From: Methylomonas paludis
GTDB lineage: Bacteria; Pseudomonadota; Gammaproteobacteria; Methylococcales; Methylomonadaceae
Length of the DNA: 64,000 nucleotides
Direction of reading: 5' to 3'
NCBI RefSeq assembly: GCF_018734325.1
Contig: NZ_CP073754.1
Span: forward strand, 1,736,001 to 1,800,000
In this document: positions 7,124-16,700 of the stretch, one piece after another
Position numbering within the stretch: position 1 is the stretch's first letter
How the letters are laid out: every line of letters starts with the position of its first letter
Program-made: the position numbers and the translations under genes
The notes under the pieces: model-generated
What the model saw: only the letters and a program-made list of their open reading frames with translations
The model's database searches: none
What the model was told of the DNA's origin: nothing

Positions 7124-8191
7124 ATGTTGTATTCAGAGTCAGGACAGTTTAATACCCGTTATCAGGATGACCGGCGCAGCTTTCGTTTGTATCAGGAACG
7201 ATTAGGGTTTTATTTACTGTTAGCCTCAGCTTTTCTGTTAGTGCCATTTTGGGGGAATGACTACTGGTTCAGTGCGGTTTTGATACCGTTTCTGGTATTG
7301 TCTTTAGCCGGTATCGGCCTGAATTTGCTCACCGGTTACGCCGGGCAATTATCGCTGGGTTCTGCCGCGTTTATGGCGGTGGGGGCATTTGCCGCCTATA
7401 ACTTTAATTTGCGTGTGCCTGGCTTGCCGTTTTTGATCAGTCTGCTGCTGGGCGGTTTGGTGGCAGGGCTGACCGGTATCATTTTTGGTTTGCCCAGTTT
7501 GCGGATCAAAGGTTTTTACATCCTGGTGTCGACACTGGCCGCACAGTTTCTGGTGCAATGGATATTGACCAATTTTGCCTGGTTTTCCAATAACAGCTCG
7601 TCGGGCGTCATTACCGCGCCACCGCTACTGTTGTTTGGTCAGGATTTCAGCGCCCCGGCAGGTCGGTATTTGTTGACGCTGAGTATTGTTACCGGTCTGG
7701 GCATTCTGGCTAACAGCATCGTGCGCAGTGAACTAGGCAGAAACTGGATGGCTGTGCGGGATATGGATACTGCAGCAGCGGTGATAGGCATCGCCATCCC
7801 CAAAACCAAGTTGCTGGCGTTTGCCATCAGTTCGTTTTATTTAGGCATTGCCGGTTCGCTATGGGCCTTTACCTATCTGGGTACGGTTGAACCGCATGGT
7901 TTTGATTTAACGCGATCTTTTCAGATTTTATTCATCATTATCATCGGTGGTATGGGCAGTATTCTGGGCAATTTTCTGGGGGCAGCCTTCATCGTGTTTT
8001 TTCCGATTCTGCTGTCACAGGTATCCGCCGGCTTGTTATCCGGAGTGATCGATGCCGGGCAACTGGAAAACCTGCAGAAGATCATATTTGGGGCGCTGAT
8101 CATCTTTTTTCTGATTAAAGAACCCAATGGCCTGGCACAGATTTGGCAGACCTTTAAACAGCGGTTACGGGTATGGCCGTTGCGTTACTAA
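7124..8191 (+). CDS. HAAT-family ABC transporter permease (LivM-like)
   Basis: A 355-residue membrane protein with the LivM blocks GIGLNLLTGYAGQLSLGSAA and FGLPSLRIKGFYILVSTLAA, the coupling loop WMAVRDMDTAAAVIGIAIPK, and IIIIGGMGSILGNFLGAAF towards the C-terminus. About ten membrane segments after a polar N-terminus of roughly 25 residues. It follows the LivH-like gene by 12 bases and is the second permease of the importer. Confidence 0.9.
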   Translation: MLYSESGQFNTRYQDDRRSFRLYQERLGFYLLLASAFLLVPFWGNDYWFSAVLIPFLVLSLAGIGLNLLTGYAGQLSLGSAAFMAVGAFAAYNFNLRVPGLPFLISLLLGGLVAGLTGIIFGLPSLRIKGFYILVSTLAAQFLVQWILTNFAWFSNNSSSGVITAPPLLLFGQDFSAPAGRYLLTLSIVTGLGILANSIVRSELGRNWMAVRDMDTAAAVIGIAIPKTKLLAFAISSFYLGIAGSLWAFTYLGTVEPHGFDLTRSFQILFIIIIGGMGSILGNFLGAAFIVFFPILLSQVSAGLLSGVIDAGQLENLQKIIFGALIIFFLIKEPNGLAQIWQTFKQRLRVWPLRY

Positions 8192-8565
8192 CAGTACGCC
8201 AAACCTGACGTCAGCTTTTGGGGGGCGTGCCTCGATGAAATACAGTGGAATCGAGGGATACACAGCATAGCCTTGGGCAGCGAAAAACCGTTGCAAACAG
8301 GACAAAGGATGATGAACGCAGCGTTTAGATAATCTGGTAAGCCGACACCTCGATTCCGCGTTGCTACATCGAGGCTACATTAGGTTTTTTGGAAGCCTCG
8401 ATGAAACATCGTGAAATCGAAGGATGCGCAGCCCAACCCATTTTTTAAAAATCTCATGCTTGGTTTTTGGACAGCCACACTGTCAGGAGTATTGCCCATG
8501 GATAGCTAACAAACTTCTCTCAACAAAATTTTAACTGTAATTTTATCAATCAATAGGTATTCAAT
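8192..8565. repeat. Intergenic repeat cluster before the binding-protein gene
   Basis: No gene. Three copies of a family built on CCTCGATG and its inverse lie here: about 8230-8257, 8347-8378 (inverted orientation, CCTCGATTCCGCG...CATCGAGG) and 8395-8425. The same family recurs at 10714, 17376, 23098 and in the tandem array 30705-31699. Facing copies can form hairpins, as in REP/BIME sequences. The promoter or ribosome site for the gene at 8566 must lie in the last ~100 bases; I see no clear -35/-10 pair. Confidence 0.65.
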
Positions 8566-9903
8566 ATGAAAGGAATTTTAAACAAATACGCCGGCGTGAT
8601 GCTGGCGATGAGCCTGGGTGTTGCCATCTCTGCCAATAGTGCCCAAGCCGACTCCGAACAATACTTTCCCTTGCAAAGCTACCGGATAGGCCCTTATGCG
8701 GCTGGTGGTACCGGCTTTTTTGGTGGTTTTATCGATTATCTGCAATACATCAATGCCAAAGATGGCGGGGTTAACGGGGTAAAACTGACCTGGAGCGAAT
8801 GCGAAACCGAATATGTGGTGGAAAAAGGCGTGGAATGCTATGAGCGTCTGAAACAAGGCTTAAACGGCGCACCGGCTGCGGCCACCAACCCCTTATCGGT
8901 GGGAATTGCCTATGCCACACTGGATCGTTCCACCGCTGACAAGCTGCCGCTGATTACCATCAACCACGGTCGTACCGATTCCACCGATGGCAGCGTGTTT
9001 CCTTATATTTTCCCGCTGCAATTAAACCCTTACAGCGAAGTATCGGCCATTATCAATTATATTGGCGTTCAGGCCGGTGGGTTAGACAAGCTGAAAGGCC
9101 AAAAAATCGTCACCCTGTATCATGGTTCGCCTTATGGCAAGGAAACCAGCCCGATTCTGGAATTGCTGGCCAAAAAATACGGCTTTGAACTGACTTTGCT
9201 GGAAGTGCCGCATCCCGGCAATGAGCAGCAGTCACAATGGTTAAATATCCGCCGCATTAAACCGGACTGGGTAATCCTGCGTGGCTGGGGGGTAATGAAT
9301 CCGGTGGCTTTGAAAACCGCGCAAAAAACCGGCTTCCCGGTTGATCATATTATCGGCAATATCTGGAGTAACTCCGAAGATGACGCCGCGCCGGCCGGTA
9401 ATGCGGCTAAAGGCTTTATCTCTATTACCACCCATCCTTCCGGTACCGCTTTCCCGGTATTGCAGGATATTGATAAATACGTAATTCAGCCCGGCAAAGG
9501 CAATCTGGCCGATCCCAAACGCTTTGGCACTGTTTATTACAACCTGGGCGTGGTTAACGGTATCCTAAATGTCGAAGCCGTGAAAGTGGCGCAACAAAAA
9601 TTCGGCAACCGGCCGCTGACTGGTGAGGAAGTCCGCTGGGGCTTTGAGAATATCAAGCTGGATCAAAATCGTCTGGAAGAGCTGGGCGCCTTGGGTCTGG
9701 TACAGCCGCTGAAACTGTCCTGTTCTGATCATGAAGGCGGCGGTGCGGTGCGCTTTCAACAATGGGATGGCAGTAAATGGAATGTCATTTCCGACTGGAT
9801 TTTGGCAGACCGCGAACTGCTGCGGCCTATCATCGAAGAATCTTCGCATAAATACGCGGCTGAAAAAGGCATTACGCCGCGTGACTGTGCTAAAGAGTCT
9901 TAA
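8566..9903 (+). CDS. Periplasmic substrate-binding protein of the Liv-like importer
   Basis: A 445-residue type I periplasmic binding protein with a Sec signal peptide (about residues 1-28, cleavage after SANSAQA). Its length and motifs (GGFIDYLQYINAKDGGVNGV, WSECETEYVVEKGVECYERL, VTLYHGSPYGKE) match the leucine/branched-chain-type receptors, in a subgroup often found beside AMP-binding proteins. It would capture the ligand and deliver it to the LivH/LivM-like channel. Cysteines in ECETEY..VECYE may form a disulfide. The ligand is not readable from sequence; dimethylsulfone-related or other organosulfur compounds are possible given sfnG. Confidence 0.85.
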   Translation: MKGILNKYAGVMLAMSLGVAISANSAQADSEQYFPLQSYRIGPYAAGGTGFFGGFIDYLQYINAKDGGVNGVKLTWSECETEYVVEKGVECYERLKQGLNGAPAAATNPLSVGIAYATLDRSTADKLPLITINHGRTDSTDGSVFPYIFPLQLNPYSEVSAIINYIGVQAGGLDKLKGQKIVTLYHGSPYGKETSPILELLAKKYGFELTLLEVPHPGNEQQSQWLNIRRIKPDWVILRGWGVMNPVALKTAQKTGFPVDHIIGNIWSNSEDDAAPAGNAAKGFISITTHPSGTAFPVLQDIDKYVIQPGKGNLADPKRFGTVYYNLGVVNGILNVEAVKVAQQKFGNRPLTGEEVRWGFENIKLDQNRLEELGALGLVQPLKLSCSDHEGGGAVRFQQWDGSKWNVISDWILADRELLRPIIEESSHKYAAEKGITPRDCAKES

Positions 9904-9910
9904 TTAGTCT

Positions 9911-9937
9911 GCCGGCGCAGCGCTGGGCTGCGCCGGC
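9911..9937. promoter_or_regulatory. GC-rich hairpin between binding protein and ATPase genes
   Basis: GCCGGCGCAGC (9911-9921) pairs perfectly with GCTGCGCCGGC (9927-9937), loop of five bases, no T-run. A hairpin just after a binding-protein gene inside a transporter operon usually stabilises the upstream mRNA or partly terminates, giving more receptor than ATPase. That role is inferred. Confidence 0.6.
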
Positions 9938-9959
9938 AACCATCACTATTGGAGGCACT

Positions 9960-10703
9960 ATGTCGATCAGCCCAATTTTACAGCTGGACAATATTGAAGT
10001 GATTTATGAAAAAGTCATCCTGGCGGTCCGGCATATTTCCCTGACGGTAAGTCAACACAGTATTGTGGCATTACTGGGCGCCAACGGTGCCGGCAAAAGC
10101 ACCACACTGAAAGCCATCTCCGGTCTGGCCAATGCCCAGCGCGGCGAAATTGTCGCCGGACGCATTGCCTATCAGGGCAGGGATGTCACTGATACCAGTC
10201 CCGGTGATTTGGTGAAGCAGGGCCTGGTACAAGTGCTGGAAGGCCGGCATTGCTTTGCCCATTTGACAGTGGAAGAAAATCTGCTGACCGGCAGTTTTAT
10301 CCATAAACCCTCCAGAGAGCAACTAAGTCAGCAACTGGAACTAATTTATCATTATTTTCCCAGACTTAAACTATTGCGCAAAAGTCTGGCCGGTTATACT
10401 TCCGGCGGCGAACAGCAAATGGTGGCCATAGGCCGGGCGCTGATGAGCCGGCCCAAACTGGTGTTGCTGGATGAGCCCTCAATGGGTCTGGCACCGCAAA
10501 TTGTCGAGGAGATATTTGCGATTGTTAACCAGCTTAGACAGGATAACGGCGTGAGTTTTCTGGTGGCCGAACAAAATGCCACGGTGGCGCTGCGCTACGC
10601 CGATTATGCTTATGTACTGGAAAACGGCCAAATCAACAATCAGGGCGATGCCCAAACCATTAACCAGTCAGCTGAGTTGCTGGCCTCGTATCTGGGTGGT
10701 TAA
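9960..10703 (+). CDS. HAAT-family ABC transporter ATPase (LivF-like)
   Basis: A 247-residue ABC ATPase: Walker A GANGAGKST (residues ~39-47), signature YTSGGEQQMVAIGRAL, Walker B LVLLDEPSMGLAP and the LivF-type ending VAEQNATVALRYADYAYVLE. The loop LVQVLEGRHCFAHLTVEENL is the usual LivF Q-loop region. It closes the importer operon. The last ~85 bases of the gene and the following repeat are duplicated at 17306-17411, on the far side of the caspase module. Confidence 0.9.
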   Translation: MSISPILQLDNIEVIYEKVILAVRHISLTVSQHSIVALLGANGAGKSTTLKAISGLANAQRGEIVAGRIAYQGRDVTDTSPGDLVKQGLVQVLEGRHCFAHLTVEENLLTGSFIHKPSREQLSQQLELIYHYFPRLKLLRKSLAGYTSGGEQQMVAIGRALMSRPKLVLLDEPSMGLAPQIVEEIFAIVNQLRQDNGVSFLVAEQNATVALRYADYAYVLENGQINNQGDAQTINQSAELLASYLGG

Positions 10704-10751
10704 AAATAAAACCATAGCCTCGATGCAGCAACGCGGAATCAAGGCTGTGGG
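10617..10751 (+). repeat. livF 3' end, source copy of a duplicated segment
   Basis: This segment covers the last 29 codons of the LivF-like gene plus the CCTCGATG-type repeat after it. A shortened copy in the same orientation lies at 17306-17411. Shared stretches include CTGGAAAACGGCCAAATCA, TGAGTTGCTGGCCTCGTAT and CCATAGCCTCGATGCAGCAA. The copy lacks about 30 internal bases. Confidence 0.8.
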
Positions 10752-10756
10752 CTAGA

Positions 10757-11851
10757 TTAATACATATTTGCAAACCTAGTTTGACACATGTATTGGCGTT
10801 CTCTAATTAGAGATTTATCCATGCCGTTAGCCAGCCAGTCCATGTTATGTGGCAATAAGCTGTTAATCTGCTCAAATCCGCGATTATTTTTCGATTCCTG
10901 CTCTAGATTTGCGAACTTAGCCGTATTTTTCTGCACCGATTCCTGTTTCTCCTGCATGGTAGATACAAGTGGCTTAAGAGGATTACCGTTTGGATTAATT
11001 TTATTTTTCACGTTATTCTCTTTTGCTTTATAGCTCTCGGAAATCTCCGTCACTTTTTGCTTATGATTATCATGCAAAGCAGTCTTGGCTTTTTTGGTCA
11101 ACTTTTTTTCTAGCAATTTATTATTAAGTTCTGCTTCTGCGGCCGCCAATTCTGCGGCTTTTTTTGCTTCAAGCTCGGCCTTCCATCTGTTCTGCATTTC
11201 TTCTGTGATATAGGAAGTATTTTCAATGGCATTTGCAGCAAAACTGTACGACTGCTCAATTTTTTTGATGTTATTCAAGGCATCGCTTAAATACTGCATT
11301 TCCTGCCGATCTTTTTGAAGTTGATCTCCCCAAGCCTTCCAGCGTTTTTGCGCCTCAGCCTCATTTATTGCCCCAGAGGCAAATTGATGCTTGATTTGGT
11401 CGCGGGTTTCGGTACGACAACGCACCAGGGTACTGATTTCCTGATCAATCTGGCTAATATTTTGAATATCGGACTGTATATCTCTTTCAATCGATGCTTG
11501 GGCTGAATCTAACTGATTATACAAAGTCTGCATCTTATTTTTCCAATAGGCATCGGCAACGAACCCACCGGAGATACCGCCGACAAAAGAGGAAATCAAC
11601 ACAGCGGTACTATTACCACCTGCCAAAGCAGCCGCCCCTGCTCCCGTTGCCGCCCCCAGAATCACCCCTGCAGCAATTTCGTTCATACGTTGATCTTTAT
11701 AATAAATGGCGATGTTGTCCAATCTGTCCAGACTAAGATAGCAGGGATCGCTGCCATCGTTATTGCCTATTCGGTTTTGCTTCATAGCACCGGCGCAACC
11801 TCCCAGGGCTAATGCGATTGATATGGACAAACATAACCTTCTCAATTTCAT
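10757..11851 (-). CDS. Coiled-coil lipoprotein of the caspase module
   Basis: A 364-residue protein with a lipoprotein signal (lipobox LGGC, Cys19). Residues ~60-100 form a glycine-zipper-like hydrophobic patch (GVILGAATGAGAAALAGG, then VGGISGGF), as seen in proteins that insert into or oligomerise at membranes. The remainder is charged and largely helical, with an Ala/Glu/Lys-rich coiled coil around 215-260. It is the last of three genes read towards lower coordinates, 17 bases after the caspase-like gene, so it is probably co-expressed. I do not recognise a named family. An outer-membrane-anchored partner or scaffold for the two caspase-like proteins is a guess. Confidence 0.75.
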   Translation of the reverse strand: MKLRRLCLSISIALALGGCAGAMKQNRIGNNDGSDPCYLSLDRLDNIAIYYKDQRMNEIAAGVILGAATGAGAAALAGGNSTAVLISSFVGGISGGFVADAYWKNKMQTLYNQLDSAQASIERDIQSDIQNISQIDQEISTLVRCRTETRDQIKHQFASGAINEAEAQKRWKAWGDQLQKDRQEMQYLSDALNNIKKIEQSYSFAANAIENTSYITEEMQNRWKAELEAKKAAELAAAEAELNNKLLEKKLTKKAKTALHDNHKQKVTEISESYKAKENNVKNKINPNGNPLKPLVSTMQEKQESVQKNTAKFANLEQESKNNRGFEQINSLLPHNMDWLANGMDKSLIRERQYMCQTRFANMY

Positions 11852-11868
11852 AGATCAATCCTCGATGC

Positions 11869-13797
11869 TCAATTTACATTTGCGGTAAAACTAGGGAGTA
11901 TTCCCAACTGATAACCACCGGAAGACAGCTCTTCCAGAATAACTTGTTTCAAGGCATCAGTAGCGGGAGCGCCGGCATCCTGAATTGATTTCAGGGTCTT
12001 ATGCAAGCCTAGTAGGGGATGGTCGCTCAGTATGACCACAAAATGATCACCGCCAAACGGTTCGGTTACTTCCAGGTCGTCTATTTTGTAGGGCCTGTCG
12101 AGCGGGATTTGCAGAATATCAGTCTGCAATACTGGATAAAGGAAGTTTAAAGTCCCGTCAACCGCAAGGTTGAATACAGTTAAAAATGGATTACGTATTT
12201 GCTCGACTTGAATTGCCAGCTTATCGCCCTTTTTATGCAATTTGTCGTCAGGTAGCAGTCGCACAGCCAAACTCCCGTCATTGATACATTTAAAACTCTC
12301 AACGAGTCGATATTTGTTAATCACGCCTTGCAGATTCTTTACCAGTGGTAAAGAATCATCCTTGCCGATTCTGGCAATACCACGAGTTTGGCCGTCATCT
12401 TTGCTAAAATGGTACACCACATCACTAAACTCATTACGGATTAGGTTGTTTCCCACATCCCATTCCAAAGAAGCTTTAACTTTATCGGCTACTTTATAAC
12501 CGGACAGTTGCTTGAGTACAGAATTGGCAAATTCGAGTTGATTGCTGTCCGCCTTGATTCCCAGTGCCAGAGCACCTTGGCCAATGTCTCGCATGGTTTT
12601 TGTCACATTGGATTGCTTATTCCGATAGCCGTCTACAGCTGTCTGAATACCAGTTAATAACTCGCCTAACGCTGCATCAGCTTCGTTTAGGCGCTTATAC
12701 CCGCGCGTTGTTGTTTCCCCAGATCCGGCAAACGCGGCCACAATATTGTTGTTTTTGTCGACAAGCCGGTGTTTGTCTACATCCCAAAACAAATCGGCAT
12801 TTTGCTTGTCTGTGGTCGCCACGTTTTTTAGATTGGCTAGTACGAAGTTTACGGCAGTATCATTGCCTGAGATATTTACCACCGCAAATCCGAGGCTTGT
12901 ACCGCCTGAACCAGAAATTGCCTTGTTTGGCGAAACTCTGAACAATTCCCGGTCATTTATGAAATTGATTTCAGGATGTTGTATCCCTTCGGTTTGCATT
13001 TTGACTTTTTCGTTAAGATACGGCTTTAGCTCGCTCAAACTAACCGCGCCGTCCCGGTTGAAATCAGCCTCTCCCAATATACCCTTGGCGAAAAACCAAC
13101 TTAATGCGCCATGCGGCGTATTTTCAATTCTCACTTCCGGCACTTCCTCATTGTCGTGCACACCAGAAATTGATATCACGTGCGTCAAAACGTTTTTTTG
13201 TTCGTCTACCATTTGAGGATTAGCGGGGAGGGGAAGGGCGTCTTGCTGAATGCCCTTGATAGTGACTCGGCGGCGCTTTAATTTCGAAGTTTGATAGGCT
13301 CGGGTCATGGTGCCGGAATGACAGGAGTCGGAAATCAGAACGATATTCAAATCCGGTCTTTTACCAAACCATTCCCATAAATCATCGTCAACTATACGTT
13401 CAAAGGTATTTTTACCGCTTTCAGCAAATTTGCCCAAAACGTAAAACTCATCCAGACCATCAGTTTCCGAGCCTTTTATCCGTTCAGGAAGCTGAGAACC
13501 ATGCCCGGCATAACTTAAATACACCGAATCTCCGGTTTTGGCCTGCTTGGAGATTTCGTCCCAGGCGTTTTTTATGTTGTTCCGACTAGCCTGATCGTTA
13601 ACGAGCGTAATGACGTGCTTAACTCCAGCGCTTTTCAATGCCTCAGCCACCACCTTGGCATCATTGACCGCACCATCCAGCGAGTTGAAATCTTTGTATT
13701 TATCGACCCCCACCACTAGTGCGAAATTTTCCGCCTGAGCCATGGCTACAGCACCAAGACACCATAAACCGCTACTTACTAAAAGCAATCTATTCAT
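11869..13797 (-). CDS. Exported caspase-family (C14) protein with EF-hand-like loop
   Basis: A 642-residue protein with a signal peptide (residues ~1-22, ending AMAQA). The peptidase C14 fold spans about 23-290, with catalytic His99 in SYAGHG and Cys159 in ISDSCHSG. An EF-hand-like loop at 245-256 (DFNRDGAVSLSE) suggests calcium control, as in metacaspases. The C-terminal ~130 residues (GDKLAIQVEQIRNPFLTVFN, LNFLYPV) resemble the DUF4384 domain found next to bacterial caspase domains. Its start overlaps the end of the WD40-caspase gene by eight bases, so the two are translationally coupled. Both catalytic residues are present, so it is probably an active periplasmic protease; the substrate is unknown. 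Confidence 0.85.
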   Translation of the reverse strand: MNRLLLVSSGLWCLGAVAMAQAENFALVVGVDKYKDFNSLDGAVNDAKVVAEALKSAGVKHVITLVNDQASRNNIKNAWDEISKQAKTGDSVYLSYAGHGSQLPERIKGSETDGLDEFYVLGKFAESGKNTFERIVDDDLWEWFGKRPDLNIVLISDSCHSGTMTRAYQTSKLKRRRVTIKGIQQDALPLPANPQMVDEQKNVLTHVISISGVHDNEEVPEVRIENTPHGALSWFFAKGILGEADFNRDGAVSLSELKPYLNEKVKMQTEGIQHPEINFINDRELFRVSPNKAISGSGGTSLGFAVVNISGNDTAVNFVLANLKNVATTDKQNADLFWDVDKHRLVDKNNNIVAAFAGSGETTTRGYKRLNEADAALGELLTGIQTAVDGYRNKQSNVTKTMRDIGQGALALGIKADSNQLEFANSVLKQLSGYKVADKVKASLEWDVGNNLIRNEFSDVVYHFSKDDGQTRGIARIGKDDSLPLVKNLQGVINKYRLVESFKCINDGSLAVRLLPDDKLHKKGDKLAIQVEQIRNPFLTVFNLAVDGTLNFLYPVLQTDILQIPLDRPYKIDDLEVTEPFGGDHFVVILSDHPLLGLHKTLKSIQDAGAPATDALKQVILEELSSGGYQLGILPSFTANVN

Positions 13798-16700
13798 AAT
13801 GAGTAATATCGAAATTTAAAATGTCACCGCCCTGTACCAACTGAAACCGGGCTTTTTGTTTATACAAAGTTTGATTTTGCGTGACCTTATCGATCCGGCG
13901 TTGAACGAAACTACCCAGATTCAAACTGTCCACCACATTGTCGTCTGCGCGATGGGCTAGGCCATTGAGACCTTCCAGCACCACATGAGCAAACAGGCCA
14001 TTGTCATCCGTTTGCCCATTGGCTGATTTGAATTGATCTTGCCCCTCCTGATCTTCTCCGGCGGCAGCCAGGATGAAAATATTATCCCCTAGCTGGTGTT
14101 TGATCTTATCGAAGCCGATTATGTCTTGCTGTATGCCATCCAGGGTAACTGCCCCAGAATGGCAACTATCAAGAAACACGAATACACGATTGGTTTTTTC
14201 CAATTTGGCAATATTCCGTTTTAACACAGCCTGGGAAATTGCACTCCCGGCTAAATTGTCATCATTAACATCGACCGGAATAAAATAAAAATCGTTTTCG
14301 TATTTCAATCCGTGACCGGCAAAATAAATCAAAACTGAGTCTTCCGGCCGAAGAAGGGCGGCCAATTTATCGAAACTAGCTTCAATATTACTAAGGGTGG
14401 CTTGCTCGTCGAAAAGTGTAATCGGCACAAATCCACCATACGCAGTGCTTTTGCGTTTCTGCAACGCAGCTACTACATCCTTGGCATCTTTAACTGCAAA
14501 TTTAAGCTGATTGGGTTCCCGATAGCGGTCGATACCGATCGCCAGTACAGCAAGCTTGGGTTTAACGCCTTCTGCTTCAGCAGGAGGCGTCACATCCGGC
14601 GGATTAATCAATTCAATTGAACCGGATACCGCCGCCGCTCCACCGGATTGTTCATAAGCTTGAACGCTGATTGAATTATTACCGGGCTGCAAGTAAACTC
14701 GCTGTTTGTAATAATTGCCACCAGCAGTAGCGACATTTTCCGGCAACGGCTTCAAAGTGTGGCGGATCTGGTTATTGACATAAATATCAATATCCCCAGA
14801 ACCTCCTGATCTTGGATTTACCCGAAAATACAAATCAATAAAATGCGTCAATCCCGCTAACTGATTTCGGTAGGTGCTGGATTTTACCGATGCCTTGCGC
14901 AAGAAACCTCGGGTTTGCCCCTGACCGGCTATTTCTTGGCATGAGGCAGGATCAGGATCCGGATTACTTTGATTTTCGGCAACTATAGGCGAGCGGGTGG
15001 CGGAAGGTGTTGCAGATAGGCCAAACAGATTCTGACACCATTGCAAGAACAGTTCTAAATAATATGTGAAGCGCTCCAACCACCCCAACTCACTCAGGGT
15101 CACTGTTGGTTCGGTTTGTACAGAAGGAACGCAATATTTCGCCAGATTAATCAGTGGAATTGCCTTGTTGTTGAAGCGCTCGTCGGCTTTTTGAATTGTT
15201 TGCAATCGCTGATTGATTCCCTCTTCCTGCCGCAGCAATTTCGACTTTATCAGTTCCGGGGAGTAATATAATTGATAAACCTGTGAGAACTCTATCCACT
15301 CCGGTCGCTTATCTTCGCCCTTATTTAAATGATAACCGGCCAGCTTTTCTCCACCCCCGTCAGAATTACCAAAAAAACCTTCCTCGGTCCAGATAATCCA
15401 ATCTTTGCCCTCGTTATAGGGAAACAGCGTCGCCAACTCCCGTAATTCCTCATTATTTTCCAAGCTGTACCATCGGATGGTGCCATCCCCAAGTGCCGCT
15501 AACGCTAATTTACCATTCCCGGCTATGTTTACTGCGTAGACGGCCGCCGGAGTGTATATTTTTTTAATTTGCCTGCCATCGGCAGCATATACGCGTAAAT
15601 TATAATTAGTACCCAGCAAGGCATGGTCACCCGTACTGGAAACTGCCGCCGCATAGGCCAGCTCATAACGTTCGAACTCTGGTGTCACACCATTAATTAA
15701 AGGCAAACCCCGCCGCCAATCTTTGACCTTGAGTGAGCCTGCTTCAGTGGATGGTGAACTTAACTGAGCCAAAACATCGGCAGAAGTATCATCGTGAAAC
15801 TCCAGAGTATTAACATCAAAACTGAATACCTTATCTGAAGTTGCATCTGCACTGTAGGCTATCGTCAACCCATTCCCAGAAACTGCAAAAATCTTCCCAG
15901 GCAACTCAACCGCCCGGGCATCCCACAATTGCGCTTGGTGTTTATAGAGTTCATTGTCCTGATCAATCGCTGCCCATGCCGGCTCTGCGGAGCTGTAAAA
16001 AGCTTTGGGACTATCTTCTGTGACTTGTGCAAGGCTAATAATATCGGTTACGGTATTGCTTCCAGCTTTAATATCGTTGTATTCGTTTTTACCGGCATCC
16101 GACCAATGACGAATAATGTAATAACCATCTATATTTTGCAAATTACCGCCGGCATACAAGCCATTTGCAACAGTTTTGTCCCATGCCACAATTGAAGCAT
16201 TGGCATGCGTGCTAGCCAAGGCGTTATCCAGCACCAATGATCCAGTTAGATTAAGTTGGGTGTCTAATATATCCACCCGCAATGCATTGGCATAACCCAC
16301 CGCCAATTTTTGGCCATCAGCCGAATACGAAACGGAAGCCGGTTTCAACCCGGCGTGAGGAGCGATTTTCTTGATTAGTTTAAAATCGCTACCATAAACG
16401 CGAATAAATCCATCGTAGGAAGCACTAACCATGTGTCCGTTTTGGTCAAAATCCAGCCAATTGACCCGGTCATCATAATCTTGATCCTGCCCTACCAATT
16501 TGCCCGTTTGGCTGTCCCAAATTCTAACACCATAACCACCGGCAAAGGCTGCGGCGAAATATTTGCCATCGGGACTATAACTTAAATGATAAATTGCGCT
16601 AGGCTGCCCTGAAATTCGGGCTTTTAATAGCCTTTCAGCAGTATCGAAAACATAGATAGAAAATAATTGCTCTGCATCGCCAGTTGCACCCGCAGTGATT

